Assembly: GCA_000727475.1 (NCBI GenBank) | Contig: KL647309.1 | Coordinates: 202,617 to 266,616 of the forward strand | From: Sarcocystis neurona | Lineage: Eukaryota > Apicomplexa > Conoidasida > Eucoccidiorida > Sarcocystidae | Direction of reading: 5' to 3' | Length of the DNA: 64,000 bases | Notes under the pieces: generated by a model | Database searches by the model: none | The model's input: only the letters and a program-made list of their open reading frames with translations | What the model was told of the DNA's origin: nothing | Position numbers and translations under genes: made by a program | Shown: positions 11,157 to 22,486 of the stretch, in pieces | How the letters are laid out: every line of letters begins with the position of its first letter | Numbering within the stretch: the stretch's first letter is position 1

Positions 11157-14100
11157 TCACGTGTCTACGGCGGCCACGCCGGAATGCAGGAGTAGGGGGA
11201 GTTCATTGCAAGTCAGTCCCCCTTTCCCACTTCCGCGCCCCTTCCAACCGCGTGGATGTACAAGCAACAACCGCGGTGTTGTAAGAAGCACAAATATGGG
11301 CCGTTGAGCACGGGTGCGAGGACAGGCACCCCCACAACTGAGGTATTCTGATTTTCCGTCTTCCTGTGCTGAGTTGTGCCACGGGTGCACCGCTGTCAAC
11401 TTCATCAGGTGACGCAAAGATTCGGGAAGAACCAGCCGCACTTTTATGTCTTCGCCAATTTGCGTTGCGCGCCCCATTCTTTTGTAAACACCAGACACTG
11501 TGGTACAAACTTGAGACGCTCTAAGCTGCAGCAAATCGCCAGTAACAACACGTCCGGTCGTTGCGCTCAGCTCCTCAATACGCGAAATCTTAACAATCGC
11601 GTAGTTCTGGCGAGTAGCATCACTCAATAATTTACGAACTACCACACCTGGTTCCACGGGCTTGGTATTCCTTCCGCGTAGAAAGGAACAAAACTGTGTG
11701 TTCACCTGCACGTTCAACATCACCAATACAGGGCCCGGCGAAAACACACTTTGTATCACATCCAACAGAAGCCATGCTACCTCAATGGTATCAGAAAGCA
11801 TGTGGTGAGTTTATTGGCTTATGTCTTCTCTACAGCCATACCCAGCGACCCAACAAAGCACGCGCACGACGGACGCGGTGCACAGTGCCAATCGAAATTT
11901 GTTCGTCTGGCGAGTAGCAACCAGTAAATACGAACTTCTCTTTCACGGTGGCCTGTTGTAGATGTCAGTTTACAAAACTTACGGTGGTACAGAGCGTCGG
12001 GAGGTTTCCTGGTAGAGCACTTTCACGCGGCCAAACACGTAGTTGTTGAGGACCACGGTGAACAACGTCCTTCCGATTGATCGACACGCGCATTCTACAC
12101 AGCTCAAGCATCACTAGGCTTCTTACGGCAGTAATCGCTTCTTCAAAGTAAGCTGCTACGGTCTGTGTGTGCGTGCCTCTCGGTCTATGAGCCCGCTCCA
12201 CGCATCTCCGTTTGTTGTTAGAGACGTTTGGCCGTTCCGCCCATCTGCGTCCACGTTTCGTTTGTATGAGCCTGCGCTGGAATGCAGTCGCGCAGCTGGT
12301 GCCCACGCACGTTTTCTGCCCACCTTCGCGGACAAGTCGCAAAATTATTTGGCGACATTCGTCAATCGTAGCGGCATCTGTGGAAGCGCTGCTTTCCAGA
12401 ACTGTGTGCGAGACGGCCACTGTGCTTGATTCTGAAGCGTCCGTTCTTGGCATGTGCACGACAGAAACGTTTTCTACGCTTGTCGCTAGGTCCCGATTTC
12501 CACCTTCCGGCTGAAGCGCTTCTGGAGAGGCTGCTGTGGAGTCAGTGGCCAATCTACCGTCCTCTCGTAGACTGCAGAGTCGCTCCCCCTGGCGGCATCC
12601 GGAAACACGCACAACTCCTACGGCACCTACGGCATAATCACGAGAAGCTCTCAGGATGTTAGATACCTCACCTTTCTCTCCTGTGCCGGCTGCAATTGCA
12701 CGATGATTTGGAGTCGCCCTGCGTGCAACACAAAAACGGTCAGTCACCCGGATCCTCTACTTGCTGGAGGCATGGCAAGACCCAGAAATCACGCGCTATA
12801 GAAAGGTATGTTCCGGAGACTAACTCCTGCGTTGGGTGTATTTGTCTCGGGTTAAGTCGAATTCGAGCCCTGACAGTAGAGTGCGTTGTATAACTACTCT
12901 CCTCCGTGCAAGTCAGCGCCCACGTCCGTACGAGCTGGGCATCCTCTAGTTGCCTCGGTTAACTTAACAGAACCTCCCCTTTCAAATCTATTCCTTCCCA
13001 TTCACATTGCACCACAGGAACAGCTACGCCACTGCGTGTTGGACGCTTTCCGCACGGGTTTTCATCCACATCCTTACAGGCTGCAATGCTGTGCGCCACC
13101 AGCCAGCGGCCTGCACCCGAGAGACAAACTGGAAGCGAAAGCGTCGGGAGAACGCTCTTTATCATCCATGCCTGAACCTTGTGAAGCACGTGGAAGCGCT
13201 TTTTTTTCGCATTCACTCGCGTGCGAATGATCCACACCCCGTGGTGATTCTGGGTTTCGTTCCTGCTGCCGCCAAAGCAAAAAATCCCTGCCGATCCTAG
13301 CGCGCGACGTGATGGAGTCACCGAGGAAGGAGACAGCAGATTTCACGTCTGGCGAAGACATGTCGCCATACCTACGCGCTCTACGTGCAGCGATCTGTTG
13401 CAAAATCGTCGCCGTCAGAGCACCTGCGTCAACCGGAGACCGTGCGTTGTTAATGAGCCGCAGACTGCTTCGACCGCGACCCATCCCCATGCGTTGCCAT
13501 CCAGAGGCAGCAGCAGCACCGCTGGTCACTTCTCTTCTGGAGGATCCAACAAGGACAGACGAGGGCCCGCGGGCACCGGCATCGTCACTGCGCCTAAGTG
13601 AAGGGGCAATGAGAACGGACGCATTGTAGCGCTGGGAATGAGAGAGGTCTCGCTCCTGGAAACTACACAACGTTTCTTTGGTCGGCGGGCGCGACCGTAG
13701 AAGGGCGGCCTCTGCAGACTGCTTTGGATTAAACTGCGCTTTGCTGGCACCCGGCAAATTTCCGCGGTCTGACTGCAAAATCCCCGCATCAGGAACATCG
13801 GCCAGAATGAAGCTGGTGGTGGCAGCGTATGTGCCTTTAGTAAGAGAACCCGTCTGGTTTAATATATCGTCACCGCCACTCCTGCTCGTAATTGTTTCGG
13901 TACAGCATTGCGAAACCACCGATTCGGTCTGTTGAATCTGAGTCCCTGCAGAATCAGGACTGCAAAAATGAGTTTGCTTTGCTGTGCCCTGTGCTTCACT
14001 TTGGGCCGCAAGTGGCTCACTGTGGATCTTGCTACAAGGTGGTGGAGCACCGGACACCAAAGAGCGACAGGAGGAATGGGGGGGGGGACGACATCCGATA

Positions 14101-14447
14101 CGTTTGAAAAGGAAGTTATTCCTCTGGGGGTCGACGGGTGGCGAGCAGCGCAAATGCACAGAGGAAGAGCAGGACCCAAGTGTATCTGGGGAAGGCAAGC
14201 TACAATAGTCACCGCTCTGAGGATTCCTGCATCCTTCACCGTCAGCGTAAGTACCCCTGGCGGAAGACCGTCGCCGCCAAGGATTCGCGGATGTTGGAAG
14301 ACTGCATTCTGATGCTGTGGTAGGGATCGTCGCCGTCAATATATGTGTCACCCCGGGAGGGTTTATAAGCGAGCGCTCACTGCGAAGGTTTCCTACATTT
14401 TGGTTCAGCGCGTCCGAGCGCCCTCGTCGGGTGGACGAACGCTGCAT
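11157..14447 (-). CDS. Three-exon gene, unknown function (remote Plus-3-like C-terminus)
   Basis: Exons on the minus strand: 14447-13078, 12718-11983 and 11705-11157, giving 884 codons plus stop. Junction 1 joins CT|GTAAGG to an acceptor behind TTTTTGTGTTGCACGCAG; it restores a Leu codon split 2+1. Junction 2 joins ACC|GTAAGT to an acceptor ending GTGCAG in phase 0. The agreement of phase at both junctions is the main support. The start is the first in-frame ATG; an upstream exon is possible. The first 600 residues are Ser/Arg/Gly-rich and look disordered. The C-terminal third is folded-looking (VEPGVVVRKL, NYAIVKISRIEE, GDLLQLRAS), with a weak resemblance to the Plus-3 fold of RTF1-type elongation factors. 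That resemblance is a suggestion only; the last 70 residues have no recognisable character. Confidence 0.55.
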
Positions 14448-15843
14448 ATGCACACAACTTGGTATGGCGTGCAGCGACGACGTCAGCAAAGAGAGAGCAA
14501 CGGTATCTTGATGTGTCAAAAGGGAGTCATCCGGGACAGCCGCTTTCTACAACACACCGGACACGTCTATAGATCATAGACGCTAAATGAGTTAGATGTT
14601 CGAAGACAAGGCGACCACTAACAAGTCTGCACAGGTGGAGCGGGCGGCCTTGACGCTCCTCAAATCTGGCAGTGTTACAAAAGGCATGTCTTCGAGAGCG
14701 ACCAGTGCCTTTCTGAGACAGCAGAATATGGCGTCGGCCATAGTATTTGAATGCAGGGTGGGGGGAAAGGCTTCTTTCGGGTAATGTTCCCTTCCCGCGT
14801 GCTGGCGCAACATAATCATTTCTCGTGCACGGAAGGATTCGGTACCTACTACCGCCGAGCTGTAGGCTACGATGCACGAGGCGCACTGCAGACACAACTC
14901 GTTAACTGCCAGTGCGCCTTTTTAACTTGTATTCATTTGGGCAAAACGTTCTGACACGATGTACGCCTTTCAGAAAAGTGCAAATCGATCGCCATTGGAG
15001 GGAAGGGACCGCCCCTTGCCAGACAGCATCACTAACTGACCTTACGTCGAGGTGTACCAAGGGAAGAAAGAGCGCTGCTGACAGTGAAATAAGTGTGGAG
15101 ATCGAGTGAGACCGGCACACGCAGGGGCACGCAAGCTTTACTTGTGTGTCGTTGCACCTGCGCTATACATTTGTTCCAGTGAGCATCTCCAGCACCCGAC
15201 GTGGTATTCCGAGATAAGCATCCACCTTCCCGGTGCCCTGCTATCTATGATGTTCGTTACCTGGCAACTAAAAACTTTTTACTCGCACGTAAGCGGCATT
15301 CGCAGAATTACCGGGTGGCTTAGATCATCCCGCCATCATACAAGCGCCATTGTAACGTGCGTCTGGTCACCTTCAGGGGCGGGGGCCATGCGTGCTGCGC
15401 GCCACACGCCGTCTGGAGGGCCTGTGTGTGCATAGTGGTGGTACTGCGCGCTGCCGTGGGCCACCTTCTGAGTATCTATCTACTTCAGTGTTTACCTTTT
15501 TTTCAGATTCTGCTGCACGTATTGTTTGACAAGTTGCTATCTTGACGATGCAGGGGCTCTCTCTCCCATAAAATAGAGGCAGAGGACGCTGTCCTTTTCA
15601 CGCATGCACTGGCCTAGTATGTAAGCAGGTACGCCGCCACCTTCTGTAGCGGGTTTCCCCGGCAAGTATCTCCCCAGTTCTTTCCTCCCCTTTGCGACTG
15701 GCCCAGCACGGTGTCTACATTTTTGTAGCCCTCAGTCTGCTCCTTTTGCGCCGAATTTACTTTCCGCGCTCACTGGTGGACGAGGTGAGGAGAGTAGGAC
15801 GCACCTACAGGAACGGGGAAAGCCGGCGGTCACAGACGCTACA
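14448..15843. other. Shared upstream region of two divergent genes
   Basis: About 1.4 kb between the start of the minus-strand three-exon gene and the start of the plus-strand ubiquitin-like gene, so it should contain both promoters. No TATA-like or other recognisable regulatory element was identified, and no open frame stands out. Confidence 0.4.
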
Positions 15844-16448
15844 ATGGCGGACGGCGGCACCACTACCGGCGGGATACCGCTGCCTCCCAAAAATGTGGAG
15901 CTTCGCGAAAGAGAAGAGGCTATTTTGCACGGTGATGACCTCGCTCTCACTGTCACAGTGTCCCACTCGAATATTCCTCCCGTGCACGTGCAGGTAAGGA
16001 TCTTGGTGCGATATCATTCCGTCCAGTGACGCTGCGTGAAGTCGTGCGCTCATCGTGTCTTCATCAGTCTCAGCGTCAGTGTAAGCTTACACAGAGTCGA
16101 TGGTCAGAAAATGTGCATTAACGCTTCTCTGCACTACCTTCATGCCAGCCAACCAGCATCCTTGAAGTGTATCTCCAATATCTGAATGGCAATACCGCAC
16201 CCCCTGTTCATATGTGTGTTTCACATTCACTACCGCAGGTGAAGGGTAGTACCGAAGTGGGATACGTAAAGCTCGTATTAGCGGAGAAGATCGGAGTGGA
16301 GGCAGGCAAACTTCGTCTGTACTACCGCCAGCCACGAGATGGGGCTGGAGAGGAAAAGGTAGTGACACTCATTGACCCTATGAGTCTTTGCGATTTCAAA
16401 GGTATACAGCCTCCCACTGCAGACTTGCTGGTCGAGATTTTACCGTAA
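15844..16448 (+). CDS. Small ubiquitin-like (beta-grasp) protein, two exons
   Basis: Exon 1 runs 15844-15993 (50 codons, ATG start, ending CAG|GTAAGG); exon 2 runs 16239-16448 after TACCGCAG. Both join in phase 0, giving 119 residues. The N-terminal 30 residues are polar. Then comes a ubiquitin-like layout: a first strand LALTVTVSH, a second strand VHVQVKGST, a helix-like stretch YVKLVLAEKIGVEAGKL, the strand RLYYRQP, and a final LLVEILP. There is no di-glycine at the end, so it is probably a fixed ubiquitin-like domain rather than a conjugatable modifier. The stop codon (CCG TAA GG) overlaps a donor-like CC|GTAAGG at 16445, so the domain could be the start of a longer protein if that donor is used. 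Partner and pathway are unknown. Confidence 0.65.
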
Positions 16449-16542
16449 GGTTAGAGAAACCGTCCCGCGGTGCTCCTTTCGATTTATCCTTTACGACTTG
16501 AGTGCATGTTGTAACGTTGGACAGCGTGTCGACAGCAGCACC

Positions 16543-18632
16543 CTACGGCCTACTGATGTTAGATGTACCGCCGACTCCTCTCAACTTCGACGGCAGGTTT
16601 TCCGTTTTTGCCCTTTTACTGCTGCATTGTAAAATGTAAAAGGCTGTGCGGCCTCCACCGAAGAGGCGATGGAGCTCTTCTGGTGTTCCTGCAACTTCGT
16701 GCCTCATGTTTGTCGTATCAAAATTGTGCCACAAGGACGGAAGCCGACAGATAGTCACACCGAGCATCACCTTCATGCGTCGCGTTTCCATCGCCCGTTT
16801 TCCTGTAAAAGCTGCAATAAAATTCGGCTCTGTGCAGCAGTTCGTGTCCACATCACCCACGCTCGAATTGAGAAGCCTTGACTGAAGACTGCGCTTCGCG
16901 CCCCCTAACTGGTACGCTTCGCTCTCCCTAATTTGTATGTGGTATAGGCTTTTGCGGAAGACTGCACCACACGGGGTCTGTGACCGCCATTCAAACGACA
17001 CGCCGGACGTACTGTCTCCATCAGAATGTGCTCCTGTAACACTTGTAACAACTGGTTGTCGTGTTCGAAAAGTAAATGATTCTGGATAACCTCAACGGAA
17101 GGGATAGTGAAGTTTGACCTCGACATAAACTTGAATGAATTTTGCGTTCGTTTACACCAAACAGTAGAGCGTAACTTCCTGTTCTACGGTATGTACGTTC
17201 TTATTCTCCACGTGGCGCCTTTTGGCGGTCTATGACAGTGCAGTGGAACACACGAGCAAACCAGTGGGGGAGATTACGTGCCAAAGCAGAGTGGGAAGAA
17301 CGTATTGACTACTTTTGTTTCATCGTGCAGGTTGACTCCGCAGGGGTTGTAGGCATTGGGTACAATTCCTCTGAAAGCCACAGAGAGCCATCGTAGCTCC
17401 AGCGGAGAAAACTCACGAATATACCTTGTCGTTGACAGGAGTGTTTTCGAAGCCGAAACACAATAATCTCCCGTGTGTGATTTGCAGCGCCACACCCTTT
17501 GACGTTGAAAGACTGGTGGAGAACTTCAGAAGCGAACAGCAGCTTGCAGGGACCACTGTACATCAAGCTACGTCAGGAGGGAAAGTTGGGAATTTTATGT
17601 CCCTGGCGTGCCGATAGTTGCGCTCACGGTAGACTTCGAGCTTCTGGTCTCTTCCGTGTAACAGTTGCTGTGAACTGCCAATGCCTTTAGCAGAGTAGTA
17701 GCCTCACTGTCAATGCTCTGCATCTCTGAGAAGCAGCGGCGCAGCTGATGAGTTATATCGTCTTAAGTTTGAAGTACCTGACACTTGCTGAAGGCTCCCA
17801 TGACACTTTGCTGTACCACGTTGCACCGCATCGCTTCTCAAGGGAAGTTGGCTAGCCTTGCTTGTGGAAGACGGTCCAACGCTACAAACTGTGTAGAATT
17901 TGAGATATCTGGTGTGGGCCGGTGCGCAGGTGGTGGCCACTGCATCCGCCTATGCACGGAAATCGGAGTGTAACACTGTGCAGGCTCGCCTCGAAGGGTC
18001 GAACTAGATACGGTTTCAACATTTTTAGACAGAACCCTGTATCCGGAAGGCCAGTCTGCCACCGTAGGAAAGGGCGGTGCGAGATGCACGGACTCTGCTT
18101 TCCAACCTTCGCAAGACCGGGGACACCAGCGTATCAGGTTGTTTTAATACATTACGCACGGACCCTTCTATTCGTTCTGCGTCTCTACTGCTTCCAACTG
18201 CGTGCTGCTTGAAGCCTTGAGTCTGTCGCTCTATCTCACGCTGTGTCCTCTTCCGCGCAAACGCGAAGGGTGCGCAGGCAGCCGAACGCAGTACGCTTGT
18301 GCGCAAATATGCTTCTATCCCAACAATCTGAGTTTACGCCGTCAATAGTTAGCCCGTCAGGTGCATCACGCCCTTGTGCCGCCAAGTGCAGAACACGTCT
18401 CTCCTGAGTTTTGAGTGATCTGTTCGACCAGCTTGTATGGGCTCGATGGACACATAAGAATAGCAGCCAGTGCAGGAGCGGCCACGTTGCAACCGTTCAG
18501 CCTGACTACTCCTTCCACTGCCCAGTTCACGAACCGGAGTGGTTCGGGTATCGAGTCCAGAATCACGACCGTTTTAACCTTTGATACTTCGGAGCGTAGC
18601 GCAGAGTCACAGCTTGCGCTCCAAGCCCACAT
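16543..18632 (-). other. Possible minus-strand multi-exon gene, unresolved
   Basis: Several minus-strand frames have protein-like composition: 18632-18366 (ATG start; TVVILDSIPEPL, AILMCPSSPYKLVE), part of 17495-17274 (TRYIREFSPLELRWLSVAF), 17126-16905 (ATG; VEVIQNHLLFEHDNQLL) and 17001-16543 (GDVDTNCC, CRLPSLWHNFDTTN). They may be exons of one gene transcribed leftwards. I could not join them: donors are weak and phases ambiguous, and no family is recognised. Treat this as a region to test against transcripts. Confidence 0.25.
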
Positions 18633-18798
18633 GTCAGAGCATTATAATATTGAAGCTCGAGGGTCATCTCTTTGGAGTGGCCGCACCACCTCAGTGCGCT
18701 CGCCTGCGTGCGACATGGAGTTTAACATTCAAAAGTGCCTCTGTGTGTGCGTGATGTGTTTTGGTGCAAATGGAAATGCTGGCGCACGGGAATAACAA

Positions 18799-18854
18799 CC
18801 TGCCATTTGAACAGACTTTGAACGAACCTGCCAGTTGAACAGACTTTGAACGAG
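18799..18854. repeat. 28-bp tandem duplication, two copies
   Basis: CCTGCCATTTGAACAGACTT and its continuation (18799-18826) is repeated at 18827-18854 with two differences. It lies outside any supported gene. Confidence 0.8.
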
Positions 18855-19958
18855 CTCCGAGGTGAATGCGGTACCCGGCGCTTCAGCTCTACAAGCAGCC
18901 GACAAAAGGCGTGGTTCTCCTGCTCATTCCAGCTACAGAGCAGCTGTGAACAAATGCGCTGTGAAGGAGTACACAGGTGAATCTATACTGTGATGTGCTC
19001 ACGCAAATTACGTTGTGGCGGCCATACACTTTCGTGGGTTTCTATGAGGTTGTGGGGTACCTTCCTGTGTCGCCATGCGGCGCAGTCTTCGCTCGAATGT
19101 TTTTTTATTCGATTTTGTTTAGCGCGTACTTTTCCTGCAGGATGATTTTACACATATATACGTGTATATAGGTACACATATGAAACACGCGTCCCCTCCG
19201 GCGCGTAGCCCTAAGCTTCGCGGTACTTCGCTCATGAATTATGTTTCTTACGTGTGTAGATGTGAGTCTCTGACTTGCTTCCCAAAAAATGTGAACCGTC
19301 AGCCGCTTGTACCTTGTGACAGTGTCGGTGGTATTACCTGTATACATAACGTGAAAGCTCACGCATAACCGCAACCATACATACGTATATATATACATAC
19401 ACATATGTTCAAAAGTCTTACAGGATGTGGATCCGGTAAGACAACGGATAACCAGCCCCAACGGACCAGCTCCTCGTTCCAACTCCGGTTACACCGGAGT
19501 TGCCCCCACCTATCCTCGCCATCGCGCAGATGCAACGTAACATGCGGCAGCGCCCACCGTGCCGGGTTGGGTGACTACGAGGGAGCAAAGCAGCTCTCCC
19601 ACATGTCAGTCGTCGATATTCAGAGAAAAGCTCCGCCTGTTATCGTGACTGCGTGGAGCGAGACATTGTTTTTTGTATCGACGGTCAACTTTCCTCTCTT
19701 TGACTGTGTTCTGGTGTATTTAATTCGCGTTTGCATTACACAAGCATTCAAGGGATAGCCCATTGTCAGAGGTGCTGGACGAATGCACTGTCTATACAGG
19801 GTAAGATGTGGCGGCGTTCCGTCTCCTGCCAAGAAAGCTTCCCCACTACAGCAGCGCTCCCTTTTTTTGGCGGTGTCCACAGGCCAATTGTTCTTGCGCA
19901 ACCCGACAATTTCCGCGACCGTCTGTAGTGCACTTGACATCTACACGAAGACCGAACG

Positions 19959-21119
19959 ATGGGCTGCCGTCTGCCAGTCTTCTTTCTAGCCGTCCTTGCG
20001 TGCTTGTATAGTAATTGGCTATGTGAAATCAGAATCGCCGTAAGGGTCTCCTCGGAAAGCGTTGCTCACTCGACCTCCGGAAACCTTGAAGTTTACGACT
20101 CACAGGCGCAGCGGTCTCTACAGAACTTGGGGAGGTCAAAAAAAAGTAGGATTCACTACGGAGGTGCAGATTCGAGTGATGAGGGGCTTGCAGGGAGCCT
20201 GAGGGCCAGAGGCATTTTTGCTAGTAGAAGGCACCGCTTTTTACCGGAACGCAAGACAAAGGGATATAGACGGTGGGCCGCACCGGTCGCCGCAGTAGTT
20301 GTGTTCCTGGTTCGCAATGCATTGCGAGAGAGGTGCGACCGGTACTATCAGGACGTGCGTGTATCGACAAGGGTTGGCATCCCATTTCGCCGGCTGGCGA
20401 ATAGAGAGTTTTCCGGCTGGCAGGCGGCGTGCAACGGTCTGCAGCCACCGTCGGAAAACAACAACATAAGCGCCCTCTTGAATGATTCTGCCGACGACGT
20501 ATTTGCTTTCGAAAATACCACGCTACAATTTTATGATCACAACGAAGCGGGACAGGCTGGACAGACAAGAGATGGAAGATCACGTAGAGCAGTGCTATGG
20601 AACAGGGACAGGCTCCCACACAGTAGCACTGAGCGCTCACCCGCGTCCCACTGTTTCAAGCTGGGTGCAGTCATTGGCATTACTACGCTGATTATGATAT
20701 TCGCGTACCTATATTTAACGGCGTCAGCGGAAGATACGCCACGATTACCTATCGATATGGTCCTGTATGGCCCTGAGACTAATGGTAAGTCGAATGTGCA
20801 GGAGTATGCTGCCCGCTGGACAACGAGAGTGGAGCTGTGTCCTGTTGTGTAGCGGCGTGTGTAAGTGCAGGCATACGTAGAATTGGATGGACGGATGCTA
20901 CTGACATAACCGCCTCGTTTAACAGGGAGGCGAGCGTGTATGTTGCGCAGTGGCAGCCGTCGTCTGAGACACGTCACCACAAGCACCGACACGGAGGATG
21001 ACTCGTTGTCGCACTACGGCAGTACAAGAAGGTTCCATACTAGGTGTGCAGTACCACACACGAGATGGCGCAGCTTCACAGTAGTGATCGTCGTATCTCA
21101 CACAACAGCACGGAAGTGA
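19959..21119 (+). CDS. Secreted basic protein with two hydrophobic segments, 3' end uncertain
   Basis: ATG 19959 opens a classic signal peptide (MGCRLPVFFLAVLACLYSNW). The mature part is basic and polar, with a short hydrophobic stretch near residue 108 (APVAAVVVFLV) and a strong membrane helix near residues 236-254 (AVIGITTLIMIFAYLYL). An RRLAN string near residue 145 resembles the cleavage motif of exported coccidian dense-granule proteins, but this is weak. Unspliced, the frame stops at 20852. A perfect donor, ATG|GTAAGT, sits at 20785. Spliced to the acceptor TTTAACAG before 20926, the protein runs to the TGA at 21117-21119 (339 residues). Spliced to an acceptor ending AAGTGCAG about 55 bases earlier, it ends sooner with a different tail. 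No family recognised; the layout is typical of lineage-specific secretory or vacuolar proteins. Confidence 0.55.
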
Positions 21120-21942
21120 CTTTTCGTCCTCACCTGCGGCGAACACTACGCTGACACGGCGGCAACAAGTCGACATTATCGGTGAGTGGCTACAGCAATG
21201 CATCAAGAGAATGCCTCAGTACCGGCGTGCTGACTGATATGCGCCGGACCACTATGAAACGTGCGGGGCTATCTAGAACTACTGTATTACACATGCGGTG
21301 CTTTTCAAAAAAAAGCACCAGAACACGACGGACGCAGCTTATATTGCCGCCAGCTACGCGCGTAGGGCTGTCAAGAGTGTTTGTTTAAAGCGTGTGGTAG
21401 ACTTCAAGAAGGGAAAGCAGGGGACACACCTTAACTTGCCCGCGGCTAAGCGGCGGTGCTAGGTATCTGCGCAACGTGATTGCGGTACAGGGGACCTCTT
21501 TTGTCGACTGCGTTAGACAGCGGCGGTTGTTTAAATGTTCAGCTCTGGGGCTGCCTACACTTATAAAAAGATCTACACATATGCATCTATATGCAGCGCA
21601 GAGGCCAATCAGTTGTAAGACGGGATGCGGCTTCTCTCACGTCCTTCTGCGGAAAAGCAGTCTCATGACAGGGCGTGGGCGTTCTGGAGGATGATCCGAA
21701 ATTTGAATGTGCTCTCTATCTTTCATTGTTCTATAAGGGTTACTTCAAATGTTGTCACGTGGCATTTTGGATCGCTGCTCGTACGTTCCATCAAATGTTT
21801 ATTAATATAGTCGAGTCTAACTTGTGACTTCTCTGTGCCCTTCTCAGAAAGGAGGAAGCCTATGCGTTGATAGTTCTGAAGACAGGATTGGTGGCTCTAT
21901 CCTCGATGTATGGCGCGCGTCGACATGTGGTAAATTATGCAC

Positions 21943-22206
21943 AGAAGATATCTTTGATAGGGTATCATTCAGCATATAGCGCTTATCGATTAGAAACAAA
22001 ATCAGCGCTCCTGTTCAGCCCTGCTCTTGGTCCCTTCACAGAACCACCGTGTACGATATTGTTCTCTTATCTGCTGCTACGTGGCACGTATTTTCTGTCA
22101 GACACCTGGACGAACAATGGCTCGAGCACTACAGCAACACCCGGAGGTAAGCTTCCGCCTGCGCGCACAGTGCATGAAGCTGACAATGGGCATTAAACAT
22201 CTTTTC
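21943..22206. repeat. Tandem duplication, copy 1
   Basis: First copy of a diverged direct duplication of about 265-270 bases; the second begins at 22216. It contains ATGGCTCGAGCACTACAGCA and, 30 bases after that ATG, a donor-like GAG|GTAAGC. The frame continues to KLTMGI in both copies. Confidence 0.85.
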
Positions 22207-22215
22207 ACTATTCAT

Positions 22216-22486
22216 AGAAGCTATCTTTAATGCGGTATCATTCAGCATGTAGCGCCTATCTATCTCGTAGAAGCAAAGTCAGCGCTCCTGTTTAGCACCT
22301 GCTTTCGGTCACTTCACAGAACCTGCCGTGTACGATATTGTTCTCTTAGCTGCTGCCATTTGTCACGTATTTTCTGTCAGAAATCTGGGCGAAAAATGGC
22401 TCGAGCACCACAGCAGTGCCCTGAAGTAAGCTTCTGCCTACGCACACAGTGCATGAAGCTGACAATGGGCATTGAACATCCTTACA
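22216..22486. repeat. Tandem duplication, copy 2
   Basis: Second copy, displaced about 275 bases from copy 1. Many substitutions and a few indels separate them, yet the internal ATG (MARAPQQCPE versus MARALQQHPE), the GTAAGC that follows and the downstream frame to KLTMGI are preserved. Confidence 0.85.

Noticed and set aside
19105..19482. Minus-strand 125-codon frame over TATATA repeats
   Set aside because: Composition reflects GTATA/CATATA strings; no splice sites or domain.
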